Positions 17,256-27,055 of a stretch of 64,000 nt of DNA are shown here, piece after piece. A program made the position numbers and the translations under genes. This DNA is from Cyanobium gracile PCC 6307 (GTDB lineage Bacteria; Cyanobacteriota; Cyanobacteriia; PCC-6307; Cyanobiaceae). The notes beneath the pieces were generated by a model. That model searched no databases, was not told where the DNA came from, and was given only the letters and a program-made list of their open reading frames with translations. Within the stretch, counting starts at the first letter, position 1; each line of letters begins with the position of its first letter. The stretch lies in the NCBI RefSeq assembly GCF_000316515.1, contig NC_019675.1:3098001-3162000 (forward strand). The letters run 5' to 3'.

Positions 17256-17939
17256 TCAGGCGCTGACGCGGCCGTCGCGAAAGTGCACCACCCGGTCGGC
17301 CCTTGCGCCGACTTCGGTTTCATGGGTCACCAGCAGGATGGTGATCCCCTGGGCATTGAGATCGCCGAACAGACTCAGCACCTCCTCGGTGGTGTGGGAG
17401 TCGAGGGCACCGGTGGGCTCGTCGGCCAGCAGCATGGCCGGATCGTTGATGATCGCCCGGGCCAGGGCCACCCGCTGCTGCTGGCCCCCGGAGAGCTGGT
17501 TGGGCTTGTTCTCCAGGCGGTGGGAGAGGCCCACCCGGTCGAGGGCCGCCAGGGCCCGCCGCCGCCGCTCCTCCTTGGGCACGCGGGCATAGATCATCGG
17601 CAGCATCACGTTGTCGATCGCGCTCAGCTGGGGCAGCAGGTGGAACTGCTGGAAGACGAAGCCCAGCTGCTGATTGCGCAGGTCGGCCAGCTCGTCGTCA
17701 TCGAGGCTGTCCACATCGGTGCCGTTGAGCCGGTAGCTCCCGGAGCTGGGGCGGTCCAGGCAGCCAAGGATGTTCATCGCCGTGCTCTTGCCGGAGCCGC
17801 TGGCCCCCATCACCGCCAGATAGTCGCCCTTCTGGACGGTCAGCGACAGGTCGTCGAGGGCGCGCACCTCGGTGTCGCCGCTGCCGTAGATCTTCGACAC
17901 GTGGACCAGTTCGGCCACCGGTGGGGGGAGGGACTCCAT
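17256..17939 (-). CDS. ABC transporter ATP-binding protein, MacB/LolD/DevA type
   Basis: A 227-residue ATPase: Walker A GASGSGKST (about residue 44), Q-loop FVFQQFHLLPQ, signature LSGGQQQR, Walker B MLLADEPTGALD and H-loop LVTHE. The order and the SGEV-like strand content place it in the MacB/LolD/DevA group that partners with FtsX-type permeases. No permease is next to it: upstream (31 bases) is ndhB and downstream the convergent M23 gene. In heterocystous cyanobacteria DevBCA exports glycolipids; in unicellular ones the substrate of the homologues is unclear. Confidence 0.92.
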   Translation of the reverse strand: MESLPPPVAELVHVSKIYGSGDTEVRALDDLSLTVQKGDYLAVMGASGSGKSTAMNILGCLDRPSSGSYRLNGTDVDSLDDDELADLRNQQLGFVFQQFHLLPQLSAIDNVMLPMIYARVPKEERRRRALAALDRVGLSHRLENKPNQLSGGQQQRVALARAIINDPAMLLADEPTGALDSHTTEEVLSLFGDLNAQGITILLVTHETEVGARADRVVHFRDGRVSA

Positions 17940-17970
17940 GGCCGCCAGGCTAGGGAAATCTGATCCCGAC

Positions 17971-19587
17971 TCAGCCCAGCGGGGCGATGGCCGTGGCGGC
18001 GATGGCCTGCTGCAGGATCGGCGTGCCGGCGACGGTGGAGCTGGCCCAGTCGAACAGGGGGCTGGAAAGCACCCCGCCCACGGCGGTGATCACCACGCAG
18101 CCCACCAGGGCGGCCCGCAGGGGCTGCATGCCGGCCAGGTTCCAGGTGATGGCCGGGTAGGCCTTGACCACGTCGGAGGCCTCCTGAGGTTCCTTCACCA
18201 CCATCATCTTGATCACCGAGATGTAGTAGTAGATCGACACCACCGAGGTGACCAGACCCACCACGACGAGCAGGTACTGGTGGTCGGCCCAGCCGGCGAA
18301 AAAGAGGTAGATCTTGCCGAAAAAGCCCAGCATCGGCGGGATGCCGCCGAGGGAGAGCAGACAGAGACTCAGCCCCAGAGTGATCAGAGGATCCTTCTGA
18401 TAGAGCCCGGCATAGTCGGCGATGCGGTCGCTGCCGGTGCGGAGCGAGAAGAGGATGATGCAGGCGAAAGCGCCCAGGTTCATGAACAGATAGGCGGCCA
18501 TGTAGAGGACCATCGCCGAGAACCCGTCCTCGGTGCCGCACACCAGGCCGATCATCACGAAGCCGGCCTGGCCGATGGAGCTGTAGGCCAGCATCCGCTT
18601 CATGGAGGTCTGGGCGAGGGCAACGACGTTGCCGAGCACCATGCTCAGCACCGCCAGCACGGTGAACAGGAACTTCCACTGGGCATCGAAGCTCTCGAAG
18701 CAGCCCACCAGCAGTCGCACCGCCAGGGCGAAGCCGGCCGCCTTCGAGCCCACCGACAGGAAGGCCACCACCGGGGTGGGGGAGCCCTCATAGACATCGG
18801 GTGTCCACTGGTGGAAAGGCACGGCGGCGATCTTGAAGGCCACGGTGGCCAGCACGAACACCAGGGCCAGGGCGGTGATCGGCGAGGCGCTGGTCTGCAG
18901 GGCCAAGCCGATGGTGGCCAGGCTGGTGGCACCGCCGCTGAGGCCGTAGAGCAGGGAGGCGCCGTAGAGGAACACCGCCGCGGCAGCCGATCCCACGAGC
19001 AGATACTTCAGGGCCGCCTCGGAACTGCGGGCATCCCGCTTCATGTAGCCCGCCAGCAGGTAACTGGCGACCGAGAGGGTTTCCAGGGAGATGAAGATGC
19101 TCACCAGATCGGTGGAGCCGCACAGGAACATGGCCCCAAGGGTGGCGGCCAGCAGGATGGCGGCGTATTCGCCCATCGGTGTGCCGCTGCGCTCCACATA
19201 GCGCCAGCTCAGCAGCAGGGAGATCAAGGTGGAGGCGGCCACCACCGCCCGGAAGGCAATGGCCAGGTTGTCGGCCAGGAAGGAGCCGAGGAAGGAGGGC
19301 TCCAGCGGACTGTTCCACTGCAGGGCCAGCAGCACCAGGGAGGCGCCCAGACCGCCGTAGCAGATGGGCGGCACCCAGCGGCTGGCGGCCTTCTCGCCGG
19401 CCAGGTCGACGACCAGACACACGACCAGGGTCAGCAGCACGGCCGCTTCCGGAGCGATCGCCCCGGCGTTTAGCTGCAGGGCCAAAGCGCCGGTGCCCAG
19501 ACCCGAAGCGATGGCATCGGCGGCGGAAGCGGCGGTGGTGGCGGCAGGGGTGACGGAGCTCGCTGCTGCCAGAAACAGGTCGGCCAC
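17971..19587 (-). CDS. ndhB: NdhB, NAD(P)H dehydrogenase-like complex subunit 2
   Basis: A 538-residue polytopic protein of the NDH-1 complex in the thylakoid membrane, acting in respiration, cyclic electron flow and CO2 uptake. The segments [15 protein letters not shown] and [20 protein letters not shown] are diagnostic of NuoN/Ndh[12 protein letters not shown] marks the cyanobacterial N-terminus. About 14 helices are expected. I place the start at GTG 19587 because the longer open frame upstream has no hydrophobic or conserved sequence; no ATG occurs in between. It is divergent from topA across 121 bases, and an ABC ATPase gene follows 31 bases downstream. Confidence 0.93.
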   Translation of the reverse strand: MADLFLAAASSVTPAATTAASAADAIASGLGTGALALQLNAGAIAPEAAVLLTLVVCLVVDLAGEKAASRWVPPICYGGLGASLVLLALQWNSPLEPSFLGSFLADNLAIAFRAVVAASTLISLLLSWRYVERSGTPMGEYAAILLAATLGAMFLCGSTDLVSIFISLETLSVASYLLAGYMKRDARSSEAALKYLLVGSAAAAVFLYGASLLYGLSGGATSLATIGLALQTSASPITALALVFVLATVAFKIAAVPFHQWTPDVYEGSPTPVVAFLSVGSKAAGFALAVRLLVGCFESFDAQWKFLFTVLAVLSMVLGNVVALAQTSMKRMLAYSSIGQAGFVMIGLVCGTEDGFSAMVLYMAAYLFMNLGAFACIILFSLRTGSDRIADYAGLYQKDPLITLGLSLCLLSLGGIPPMLGFFGKIYLFFAGWADHQYLLVVVGLVTSVVSIYYYISVIKMMVVKEPQEASDVVKAYPAITWNLAGMQPLRAALVGCVVITAVGGVLSSPLFDWASSTVAGTPILQQAIAATAIAPLG

Positions 19588-19708
19588 AGGGTTCGGGTAG
19601 GCGCGCGATGTGGCGGACTGTAGCCGCCATCCGGAGGGGCGGTCTGGTGCCCGGATACCCGCAGGGCCCGTCGATGCGATAAAGAAGGAAGCGGTATCGC
19701 GCCTTCCC

Positions 19709-22513
19709 GTGGCCCACACCCTGGTCATCGTCGAGAGCCCCACCAAGGCCCGCACCATCCGGGCGTTCCTGCCCAAGACCTTCCGGGTGGAGGCGTCGAT
19801 GGGCCACGTGCGCGATCTTCCCAACAACGCCAGCGAGATTCCCGCCGCCCACAAGGGCGAGAAATGGGCCAACCTCGGCGTCAACACCGCCAACGGCTTC
19901 GAACCCCTCTACGTGGTGCCGAAGGATAAGAAAAAGGTGGTGAAGGAGCTCAAGGACGCCCTCAAGGACGCCGACCAGCTGCTGCTGGCCACGGATGAGG
20001 ACCGCGAAGGCGAGAGCATCAGCTGGCACCTGCTCCAGCTGCTCGGGCCGAAGGTGCCAGTGAAGCGGATGGTGTTCCACGAGATCACCAAGGAGGCGAT
20101 CGGCCGCGCCCTCGACCAGACCCGTGACCTGGACATGGAGCTGGTCCATGCCCAGGAGACCCGGCGCATCCTCGATCGTCTGGTGGGCTACACCCTCTCG
20201 CCCCTGCTCTGGAAGAAGGTGGCCTGGGGCCTCTCCGCCGGCCGCGTCCAGTCGGTGGCGGTGCGGCTGCTGGTGCAGCGTGAACGGGCCCGGCGGGCGT
20301 TCCGCAGCGGCAGCTACTGGGATCTCAAGGCCCGCCTGGAGCAGACGGCCTTGCCCTTCGAGGCCAAGCTCACCCACGTGGGGGCCGAGCGCATCGCCGG
20401 CGGCTCCGACTTCGACGAGACCACCGGCGGCCTCAAGAGCGGCAGCAAGGTGAAGCTGCTCAGCGAGGCTGAGGCGGCGGCGCTCAAGGCCGCCGTGGAA
20501 ACCGCCCCCTGGCGGGTGGCGGCGGTGGAGGAGAAGCCCACGGTGCGCAAGCCCGTGCCCCCCTTCACCACCAGCACCCTGCAGCAGGAGGCCAACCGCA
20601 AGCTGCGGCTCTCGGCCCGCGACACCATGCGCACGGCCCAGGCCCTCTACGAGCGGGGCTTCATCACCTACATGCGCACCGACTCGGTGCACCTCTCCGA
20701 CCAGGCCCTGACGGCGGCCCGCAACTGTGTCGGTGCCATGTACGGCAAGGAGTTCCTCAGCCCGGCGCCGCGCCAGTTCAGCACCAAGGCCCGCAACGCC
20801 CAGGAAGCCCACGAGGCGATCCGGCCCGCCGGCGAGAGCTTCCGCACCCCGAAGGACACCGGCCTCGACGGCCGCGACCTGGCGCTCTACGAGCTGATCT
20901 GGAAGCGGACCGTCGCCAGCCAGATGGCCGATGCCCGGCTCACCCTGCTGGCCGTCGACATCGAGGCGGCGGGCGCCACCTTCCGGGCCAGCGGCAAGCG
21001 CATCGACTTCGCCGGCTTCTTCCGCGCCTATGTGGAGGGCAGCGACGATCCCGATGCGGCCCTGGAGGGCCAGGAGGTGCTGCTGCCCTCGCTCGCCGTC
21101 GGCGACAGCCCGCTCTGCCGGGGCGTCGAGGCCCTCGGCCACCAGACCCAGCCCCCCGCCCGCTACAGCGAGGCGGCCCTGGTCAAGACCCTGGAGAAGG
21201 AGGGCATCGGCCGCCCCTCCACCTACGCCAGCATCATCGGCACCATCGTCGACCGGGGTTACGCCACCCTGCAGAACAACTCCCTCACCCCCAGCTTCAC
21301 GGCCTTCGCCGTGACGGCCCTGCTGGAGGAGCACTTCCCCGACCTGGTGGACACGGCGTTCACCTCGAAGATGGAGCACACCCTCGACGAGATCTCCACG
21401 GGCAAGGTGTCCTGGCTGCCCTACCTGGAGACCTTCTACAAGGGGGAGAAAGGCCTGGAGACCCAGGTGCAGCAGCGGGAGGGCGACATCGACCCCGGCA
21501 TCTCCCGCACGGTGGTGCTGGAGGGGCTGCCCTGCGTCGTGCGCATCGGCCGTTTCGGCGCCTACCTGGAGACCAAGCGGGTGGCCGACGACGGCAGCGA
21601 GGAGCTGCTCAAGGCCACGCTGCCCCAGGAGATCACCCCGGCCGACCTCGACGCCGAGAAGGCCGAGCTGCTGCTGCGCCAGAAGGCCGAGGGGCCCGAA
21701 TCGCTCGGGGAGGACCCCGAGACCGGCGAGCAGGTGTATCTGCTGTTCGGCCAGTACGGGCCCTACGTGCAGCGCGGCCAGGTGAGCGAGGAGGTGCCCA
21801 AGCCCAAGCGGGCTTCCCTGCCCAAGGGCGTCAAGCCCGAGGACCTCAGTCTGGAGGACGCCCTGGGGCTGCTGCGGCTGCCCCGCCACCTGGGCGAGCA
21901 CCCCGACGGCGGCAAGGTGCAGGCCGGGCTGGGGCGCTTCGGTCCCTACGTGGTCCACGACAAGGGCAAGGGCGAGAAGGACTACCGCTCCCTCAAGGCC
22001 GAGGACGACGTGCTGGCCGTGGGGCTGAGCCGGGCCCTGGAGCTGCTGGCCATGCCCAAGAAGGGCCGCGGCGGCCGTACCGCCCTCAAGGATCTCGGCG
22101 TGCCGGAGGGTTCCGAGGAGGCCATCCAGCTGTTCGATGGTCCCTACGGCCTCTACGTCAAGCAGGGCAAGGTGAACGCCTCCCTGCCGGAGGGCACCAC
22201 CGCCGAGACCATCAGCCTGGAGCAGGCGGTGGAGCTGCTGGCCGCCAAGGCCGCCAGCGGCAAGGGGGCGTCCCGGTCCCGGGCCGGGACCAAGGCCGCC
22301 GCCAAGCCCGCCGCCAGGACATCCGCCGCCAAGACGGGAACCACCAAGGCTGGGACCACCAAGACGGGAGCCGCCAAGGCCCCCTCCACCAGGAGCGCGG
22401 CCGCCAAAGCCGCCGGCGCGACCACCGCCGCCGCCAAGAAGCCCCCCGCCACCACCAAGTCCGGTCGCCTGCGGGCCAGCGCCGTGCGGGTGATCAAGCC
22501 CGCGGCCAGCTGA
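19709..22513 (+). CDS. topA: DNA topoisomerase I
   Basis: A 934-residue type IA topoisomerase that relaxes negative supercoils. The toprim motif is [15 protein letters not shown] at the extreme N-terminus, the toprim acidic motif is [14 protein letters not shown], and the catalytic tyrosine lies in [15 protein letters not shown]-terminal repeats of the form FGRFGAYLE and FGPYVVHDK are the zinc-less topoisomerase C-terminal repeats. The tail after about residue 850 is alanine- and lysine-rich ([19 protein letters not shown]), probably a flexible DNA-binding extension. Start GTG 19709 gives the canonical N-terminus. The stop overlaps the next gene by one base (TGATG). Confidence 0.96.
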   Translation: MAHTLVIVESPTKARTIRAFLPKTFRVEASMGHVRDLPNNASEIPAAHKGEKWANLGVNTANGFEPLYVVPKDKKKVVKELKDALKDADQLLLATDEDREGESISWHLLQLLGPKVPVKRMVFHEITKEAIGRALDQTRDLDMELVHAQETRRILDRLVGYTLSPLLWKKVAWGLSAGRVQSVAVRLLVQRERARRAFRSGSYWDLKARLEQTALPFEAKLTHVGAERIAGGSDFDETTGGLKSGSKVKLLSEAEAAALKAAVETAPWRVAAVEEKPTVRKPVPPFTTSTLQQEANRKLRLSARDTMRTAQALYERGFITYMRTDSVHLSDQALTAARNCVGAMYGKEFLSPAPRQFSTKARNAQEAHEAIRPAGESFRTPKDTGLDGRDLALYELIWKRTVASQMADARLTLLAVDIEAAGATFRASGKRIDFAGFFRAYVEGSDDPDAALEGQEVLLPSLAVGDSPLCRGVEALGHQTQPPARYSEAALVKTLEKEGIGRPSTYASIIGTIVDRGYATLQNNSLTPSFTAFAVTALLEEHFPDLVDTAFTSKMEHTLDEISTGKVSWLPYLETFYKGEKGLETQVQQREGDIDPGISRTVVLEGLPCVVRIGRFGAYLETKRVADDGSEELLKATLPQEITPADLDAEKAELLLRQKAEGPESLGEDPETGEQVYLLFGQYGPYVQRGQVSEEVPKPKRASLPKGVKPEDLSLEDALGLLRLPRHLGEHPDGGKVQAGLGRFGPYVVHDKGKGEKDYRSLKAEDDVLAVGLSRALELLAMPKKGRGGRTALKDLGVPEGSEEAIQLFDGPYGLYVKQGKVNASLPEGTTAETISLEQAVELLAAKAASGKGASRSRAGTKAAAKPAARTSAAKTGTTKAGTTKTGAAKAPSTRSAAAKAAGATTAAAKKPPATTKSGRLRASAVRVIKPAAS

Positions 22514-23037
22514 TGGCCCACCCCCGCCCCCCCCTTGCGCTGGCGGGACCCCTGCTGAGCCTGCCCCTGCTGCTCTCCGCCTGTGGCGGCACGCCCTTCG
22601 GCGACGCCCTCTCCCGCAGTTTCTCGGGCGCCCCGGCGGCCCCCGCCGCCCCGGCCCCCGTGGCCCGGACCACCGCCCCGGCCACGCCGGCGCCCACCGC
22701 GGCAGCCCCGCCCCCGGCGGCCGGCAAGGAGCCTCCGGCGGCAGGAGCCACCCCTCCAGCCCGCCCGGCGGCCGGTGCCACCCCGATGGCTCCCGTGGCC
22801 CCCGCCGTCCGCCCGGCTCCCTACCGCGTCACCATCCGCCTGCCCCAGGCGGATCCCTCCGCCCCGGCCGAGGTGGTCACCAAGGCATTGCGGGCCGCCG
22901 GCGTGCCGTTCGAGGTGGAGACGATCGAGCGCATGCCCGCGGCCGGCTCCGGGGCCGCCGAGACTCCTGCGGCCCCCGCGGGCGCCGCCAACGGCAGCGC
23001 CCCCGCCACCTCCCGACCGGCGCCGGCGCCGCGCTGA
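22513..23037 (+). CDS. Proline/alanine-rich lipoprotein of unknown function
   Basis: A 174-residue protein with a lipoprotein signal: LALAGPLLSLPLLLSACGG, with a LSAC lipobox. Most of the mature chain is low-complexity Pro/Ala/Thr, probably an extended linker. One structured-looking block near residues 95-135 (YRVTIRLPQADPSAPAEVV and AAGVPFEVETIERM) could be a small alpha/beta fold. The ATG shares a base with the topA stop. Family not recognised; it belongs to the topA-lipoprotein-DUF2232-CobT-like-binding lipoprotein series by spacing. Confidence 0.63.
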   Translation: MAHPRPPLALAGPLLSLPLLLSACGGTPFGDALSRSFSGAPAAPAAPAPVARTTAPATPAPTAAAPPPAAGKEPPAAGATPPARPAAGATPMAPVAPAVRPAPYRVTIRLPQADPSAPAEVVTKALRAAGVPFEVETIERMPAAGSGAAETPAAPAGAANGSAPATSRPAPAPR

Positions 23038-23041
23038 CCCA

Positions 23042-23698
23042 ATGACCCCTCCCCTGCGGCGCCAGCTGAGCCATCGCCAGGCGCGCCAGCTGATGGACAC
23101 CGCCTACCTGGCGGCCGCCACCGCCCTGCTCTGGGTGGCGCTCTACTACCTGCCGGTGGGCAGCCCCCTGTTCCGCCTCGCCCTGCCCCTGCCCATGGCC
23201 CTGCTGCAGCTGCGCCATGGCTGGCGCTGCGCCCTGGAGGGCGTGGTGGTGACGACCCTGCTGCTGGTGGCCCTGATGGGCCCGATCCGCGGGCCCCTGG
23301 TGCTGTTCCCCTATGGCCTGCTCTCCCTCTGGCTGGGCTGGGGCTGGCGTCGTCGCAGCAGCTGGTGGCTGACCCTGGGGGTGGGGGGCCTGATCGGCGC
23401 CGCCGGCTTCCTGGTGCGGGTGGCCGTGCTCTCGGTGCTGGTGGGCGAGAACCTCTGGGTGGTGATCACCACGGCCGCGGCCAACCTGCTGGACCGGCTG
23501 GCGGGGGTGGTGGGTCTGGCGGGCGGTTTCGATCTCGACCAGGTGCAGGTCGCTGCCCTGCTGCTGGTGCTGCTCCAGAACCTGATCGTGGTGCTGGCGC
23601 TCCACGCCGTCGCCTACTGGATCTTCCCCCGGCTCGACCAGCCCATCAGCGAGCCGCCGCCGGCCCTGCGCGGCCTGGTGGCCCTCGACCCCCTTTGA
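23042..23698 (+). CDS. DUF2232-type integral membrane protein
   Basis: A 218-residue protein with five or six membrane helices: LAAATALLWVALYYLP, VVVTTLLLVALMG, WWLTLGVGGLIGAAGFLVRV, QVAALLLVLLQNLIVVLALH and others. The pattern and a start within HRQARQLMDTAYLAAATALL fit the DUF2232 family of small membrane proteins, some related to S-components of ECF-type transporters. Function unknown. It begins four bases after the lipoprotein stop, and its TGA overlaps the TTG start of the CobT-like gene (TTGA). Confidence 0.73.
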   Translation: MTPPLRRQLSHRQARQLMDTAYLAAATALLWVALYYLPVGSPLFRLALPLPMALLQLRHGWRCALEGVVVTTLLLVALMGPIRGPLVLFPYGLLSLWLGWGWRRRSSWWLTLGVGGLIGAAGFLVRVAVLSVLVGENLWVVITTAAANLLDRLAGVVGLAGGFDLDQVQVAALLLVLLQNLIVVLALHAVAYWIFPRLDQPISEPPPALRGLVALDPL

Positions 23699-24840
23699 GC
23701 CTGACGGGGCGGATCGCCGGCTCCGCGGCCGCCGCCGAGGCCTGGGGCCGGTGCTGGCGGCAGGCGTGGCCCCAGGCGGAGGTGCTGGTCCTGCTGGCGG
23801 GCACGGCCACGGCCGCCGTGCCCGGTATCTCCGCCGCCGGCGCCACCCCCGCCTCCCGCCGCCGCACGGCGGCGGCCGATGCCGAGCTGCTGGTGCTGGG
23901 CCCCGCCGGCGAGCGCCCCCACGCCCTGCCGCCCCTTCCCGCCGGGGTGTCCCCCGCCCTGATCAGCCATGTGGTGCTCCGGGAGCTGGGCCTGGCCCCC
24001 CTGCTGGTCGACCTGGGCTGCCCCGTGGCCCCGGCGGTGGCCCACCTCCGGCTGCCGGGGCCGGCGGGGGCCGGCCCGGCCCGCTGCCTGAGCAGCGGGG
24101 CGGCGCTCGATCCGGGGCGGCTGGAGGCCCTGCTGGCCCTGGGCCGGCGCTGGGGAGAACGCCTGCCGCCGGGACGTCCCCTGCTGCTGGCGGAATGCGT
24201 GCCCGGGGGCACCAGCACCGCCCTGGCGGTGCTCACGGGCCTGGGGGTGGCGGCCGATGGGCTGGTGAGCGGCAGCCTGCGCCACCCCGACCACGGCCGC
24301 AAGGCGGCCCTGGTGGCACGGGGGCTGGCGGCGGCCGGCCTGGAGGGCGGCGAAGGCGGCGCCGCCCGGGTGGCCGCCGCCGTGGGGGATCCGATGCAGC
24401 CCCTGGCCGCCGCCATGGTGCTGGCCGCCGCCGCCGGCCGGCCGGTGCTGCTGGCGGGGGGGAGCCAGATGGCGGCGGTGCTGGCCCTGGCCCTGGCCCT
24501 GGCTCCCCCCTCCCTGCGCCCCGCGGTCGCCGCCGCCGCGGCCGTGGGTACGACCGCCTGGGTGGCCCAGGAGGCGGGCAGCGACCTGGCCCTGCTGCTG
24601 CGGCGCATCGGCGAGCGCTGGGGGGTGGAGCCCCTGGCCTTCGCGGCCGACCTGCGCTTTCCCGATCCCTGCCACCCGGCCCTGGCGGCCTACGAGCGGG
24701 GTTACGTCAAGGAGGGCGTGGGGGCGGGGGGCCTGGCCCTGCTCTGGCAGCTCAGCGGCCGCTCCGCCCCGGCCCTCGCCCGCCTCTGCGACCAGGACTG
24801 CGCCACCCTGCTGGGGCCGCCGCCGCCTACGGTCCGCTGA
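23695..24840 (+). CDS. CobT-like protein (nicotinate-nucleotide dimethylbenzimidazole phosphoribosyltransferase-related)
   Basis: A 381-residue protein of the cyanobacterial/archaeal CobT-related family. Recognisable pieces are VPGISAAGATPASRRRTAA at the start, LLLAECVPGGTSTALAVLTG (a glycine-rich nucleotide loop), RPVLLAGGSQMAAVLALALA and YERGYVKEGVGAGG near the end. In this family the lower-ligand base of the corrinoid may be adenine, giving pseudocobalamin, which unicellular cyanobacteria are known to make; whether this protein is the phosphoribosyltransferase is not proven. The start is TTG 23695, overlapping the upstream stop. No ATG/GTG start is closer to the conserved N-terminus. Confidence 0.78.
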   Translation: MSLTGRIAGSAAAAEAWGRCWRQAWPQAEVLVLLAGTATAAVPGISAAGATPASRRRTAAADAELLVLGPAGERPHALPPLPAGVSPALISHVVLRELGLAPLLVDLGCPVAPAVAHLRLPGPAGAGPARCLSSGAALDPGRLEALLALGRRWGERLPPGRPLLLAECVPGGTSTALAVLTGLGVAADGLVSGSLRHPDHGRKAALVARGLAAAGLEGGEGGAARVAAAVGDPMQPLAAAMVLAAAAGRPVLLAGGSQMAAVLALALALAPPSLRPAVAAAAAVGTTAWVAQEAGSDLALLLRRIGERWGVEPLAFAADLRFPDPCHPALAAYERGYVKEGVGAGGLALLWQLSGRSAPALARLCDQDCATLLGPPPPTVR

Positions 24841-25863
24841 ATGGGTGCCCCGTTCTCCCCACCACCGACTCCGGCCCTCAGCCGCCGCACCCTGCTGCGT
24901 CTCGGTGCCGCCTCCGCCCTCACCCTGCTGGCCGGCTGCGACCGCCAGGAGACGCTGCTGCTGGCCAGCCGCGGCGACCTCCCTGCCGCCTGGGCCCGGC
25001 GCCTGCCGAAGCCCTGGCGCAGCCAGCTCCTGGAGGATCCTGCCCAGGTGCTGGCCCGGGCGGCCGCTCCCCAGACGGGTCTGCTGCAGCTCAGTGACGG
25101 CTGGGCGGCCGAGCTGAAGCCCGCCGACCTGCAACCCATCGGCACCCCGGCCCTGATCGACCGGCTAACGCCCATGGCGGCCCCGCTGGCCCGCCTCCAT
25201 GGCCCACCCGGCGCCGGCCCCCTGGCTTTCCCCTGGTCCTACGGCCCCTGGGTCCTGGTGCTGCGCAGCCGCCCCGACCTGGCCCGGCGCCGGGACGAGG
25301 GCTGGGATCTGCTGCTCGACCCCAGCCTGGCCGGCCGGCTGGTGCAGCCCTCCTCCCCCCGGGTGACGATCGCCCTGGCCGGGGAGGACCCGGAGCGGCT
25401 GCGACGGCTGCGGCGCGCCGCCCTGGCCTACGACGAGCGGGATGGGCTCAGCCTGCTGCTCACCGGCGAGGCCGAAGCCGCCGTGTTGCCCCGCCAGCGG
25501 GTGGTGGGCCTGCTGCGCCGGGATCCCCGGCTCCAGGTGCTGCTGCCCGAGAGCGGCTCCCCCCTCAGCTGGAACCTGCTGCTGCGGCCAGCCGGCCCCC
25601 ATCCGGAGCCGCCCCTGGAGTGGCTGGGGGAGGCCCTGGAGCCCCCCCTGCTGCCGGCCCTGCTGGCGGGCGGCTGGGTGCCGCCCCTGCCCAGGGAGCA
25701 GCTGCAGCGGGCCCTGGCCGACTTCCCGGCGGCCGTCGCCGCCCTGCTGCTGCCCCCCCAGCCGGTGCTGGAGCGCTGCTTCAGCCTGGCCCCCCTCCCC
25801 GCCGATGAGCGGACCGCGTTGCAGCGGCTCTGGGATGGGGCCGCCCCGGTTCCCGCCGCCTGA
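24841..25863 (+). CDS. Extracellular solute-binding lipoprotein, PotD-like
   Basis: A 340-residue exported protein whose N-terminus reads SRRTLLRLGAASALTLLAGC: twin arginines followed by a lipobox cysteine, so it may be exported by Tat as a lipoprotein. The remainder resembles family 1/PotD-type binding proteins, with an AFPWSYGPWVLVLRSRPDL segment and WDLLLDPSLAGRLVQPSSP, common in spermidine/iron-type binding proteins. No permease or ATPase is adjacent, so it would have to work with a distant transporter or have another role. Its ATG directly follows the TGA of the CobT-like gene. Confidence 0.72.
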   Translation: MGAPFSPPPTPALSRRTLLRLGAASALTLLAGCDRQETLLLASRGDLPAAWARRLPKPWRSQLLEDPAQVLARAAAPQTGLLQLSDGWAAELKPADLQPIGTPALIDRLTPMAAPLARLHGPPGAGPLAFPWSYGPWVLVLRSRPDLARRRDEGWDLLLDPSLAGRLVQPSSPRVTIALAGEDPERLRRLRRAALAYDERDGLSLLLTGEAEAAVLPRQRVVGLLRRDPRLQVLLPESGSPLSWNLLLRPAGPHPEPPLEWLGEALEPPLLPALLAGGWVPPLPREQLQRALADFPAAVAALLLPPQPVLERCFSLAPLPADERTALQRLWDGAAPVPAA

Positions 25864-25864
25864 T

Positions 25865-25888
25865 CCGCTCGAGCAGCTATCTGAGCGG
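25865..25888. terminator. Weak inverted repeat between convergent genes
   Basis: CCGCTC and GAGCGG face each other across 12 bases in the 27-base gap between the binding-protein stop and the aldo-keto reductase stop. Its placement suggests a shared terminator; there is no T-run, so the call is weak. Confidence 0.25.
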
Positions 25889-25890
25889 GC

Positions 25891-27048
25891 TCAGCCCCAC
25901 AGGCGCCGTCGCGGGGCGGCCGCCAGCCGGCGGTGGGTGTCCGCCAGCAGGTCGGGGATGGGCAGCTGCAGCGGGCAGCGGGGCAGGCAGGCGCCGCAGC
26001 GGCCGCAGGCGGAGGCATCCACCGCCTCCCACCAGTGGCCGGCCCGGCCGATCAGGTTGTAGCGCTCCGTGGCGAAGGGCTCCATGCCATGGCCGACCGC
26101 CAGGTTGCGAAGCCGCAGGAGGGCCGGGATCGGCACGGCGTTGGGGCAGGGCAGGCACTGGCGGCACTGGCCGCAACGGTCGGCCCCGAGCCGCTCGATG
26201 CCGGCGGCCTCCAGGCGGGCCAGCGCCGCCGCCAGGTCCCGCCCTTCTGTGGCGTGGGCGGCGCTGCCGGCGTCGGCCAGCCGCACCGCCCACGCCAGGT
26301 CCTCCGGCACGGCGGCCCCCAGGGTGAGGCTGCTGATCCCCTCGGCCAGCAGGAAGCGGTAGGCCAGCTCCAGCGGCGCGAAGGGGGCGCAGTCGGCGAC
26401 CAGCTCGGGGGGTGGGTCATGGAGACGGCCGCCCTTGTCAGCCGGGGAGATGGCCATCACGCCGATCCCCGCGGCCAGGGCGGCCCGGGCCAGGGGCAGC
26501 CGCTCCTGGTCGAACAGATGCACATGCAGGCTGCAGAAGCCGAAGCGGCCGCTTGCCAGGGCCGCGTCGATCAGGGCGGTGTCGCCGTGGCTGCTGAAGC
26601 CCACCTGCCCCACCAGCCCCTCGCCCGTGGCCCAGGTCAGCAGCTCGGCCCCCGGCCCTGACAGGGCCCAGGCCAGATGCTCCGGCCGGTTGAGGCCGTG
26701 CACCGCCAGGTTGTCGAGCCGCTCGACCCCCAGCCGCCGCAGGCAGGCCCGCAGCTGGGCCCGGCCGTCGTCCGGCTCCGGCCCCGGCAGCAGCTTGCTC
26801 GTCAGCACCAGGGAGGCACGGGCTGCGGGGTCCCGTTCCCCCAACCGAGCGAGGGCCCGACCGAGAAACGCCTCGGCCGGGCCGTAGGCGGGGGCCGTCT
26901 CGATGTGGTTGATGCCCGCCGCCAGGGCCGCATCCAGCACCGCCTCCATCACCGCCGGGGAGTCGAGGGCCCGCATCGTGCCGAGGGTGAAGGCCGACAC
27001 CGGCCGCCCCCGTCCGAAGGGCCGCCGTGCCGCAGCCAGCGGCGTCAC
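25891..27048 (-). CDS. Aldo/keto reductase with C-terminal 4Fe-4S domain
   Basis: A 385-residue fusion. Residues 1-270 are an aldo/keto-reductase barrel: GTMRALDSPAVMEAVLDAAL, NHIETAPAYGPAEAFLGRAL (tyrosine of the catalytic set) and SKLLPGPEPDDG (lysine position). The C-terminal part has two cysteine clusters, CGQCRQCLPCPN and CGRCGACLPRCP, typical of ferredoxin-like iron-sulfur centres in this cyanobacterial AKR subfamily. Such proteins are common in the phylum but the substrate is not known. Eight bases separate it from the bifunctional-nuclease gene upstream, so they may be cotranscribed. Confidence 0.92.
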   Translation of the reverse strand: MTPLAAARRPFGRGRPVSAFTLGTMRALDSPAVMEAVLDAALAAGINHIETAPAYGPAEAFLGRALARLGERDPAARASLVLTSKLLPGPEPDDGRAQLRACLRRLGVERLDNLAVHGLNRPEHLAWALSGPGAELLTWATGEGLVGQVGFSSHGDTALIDAALASGRFGFCSLHVHLFDQERLPLARAALAAGIGVMAISPADKGGRLHDPPPELVADCAPFAPLELAYRFLLAEGISSLTLGAAVPEDLAWAVRLADAGSAAHATEGRDLAAALARLEAAGIERLGADRCGQCRQCLPCPNAVPIPALLRLRNLAVGHGMEPFATERYNLIGRAGHWWEAVDASACGRCGACLPRCPLQLPIPDLLADTHRRLAAAPRRRLWG

Positions 27049-27055
27049 CGGCGGC

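Noticed and set aside
19611-19629. Inverted repeat TGGCGG-N7-CCGCCA between ndhB and topA
   Set aside because: Six-base GC arms are expected by chance in this composition, and nothing else supports an operator.
18788-21958. Open frame of 1,056 codons on the minus strand over topA
   Set aside because: It is antisense to a certain topA gene, has low-complexity His/Leu/Gly composition and no motif; a consequence of high GC and codon bias.
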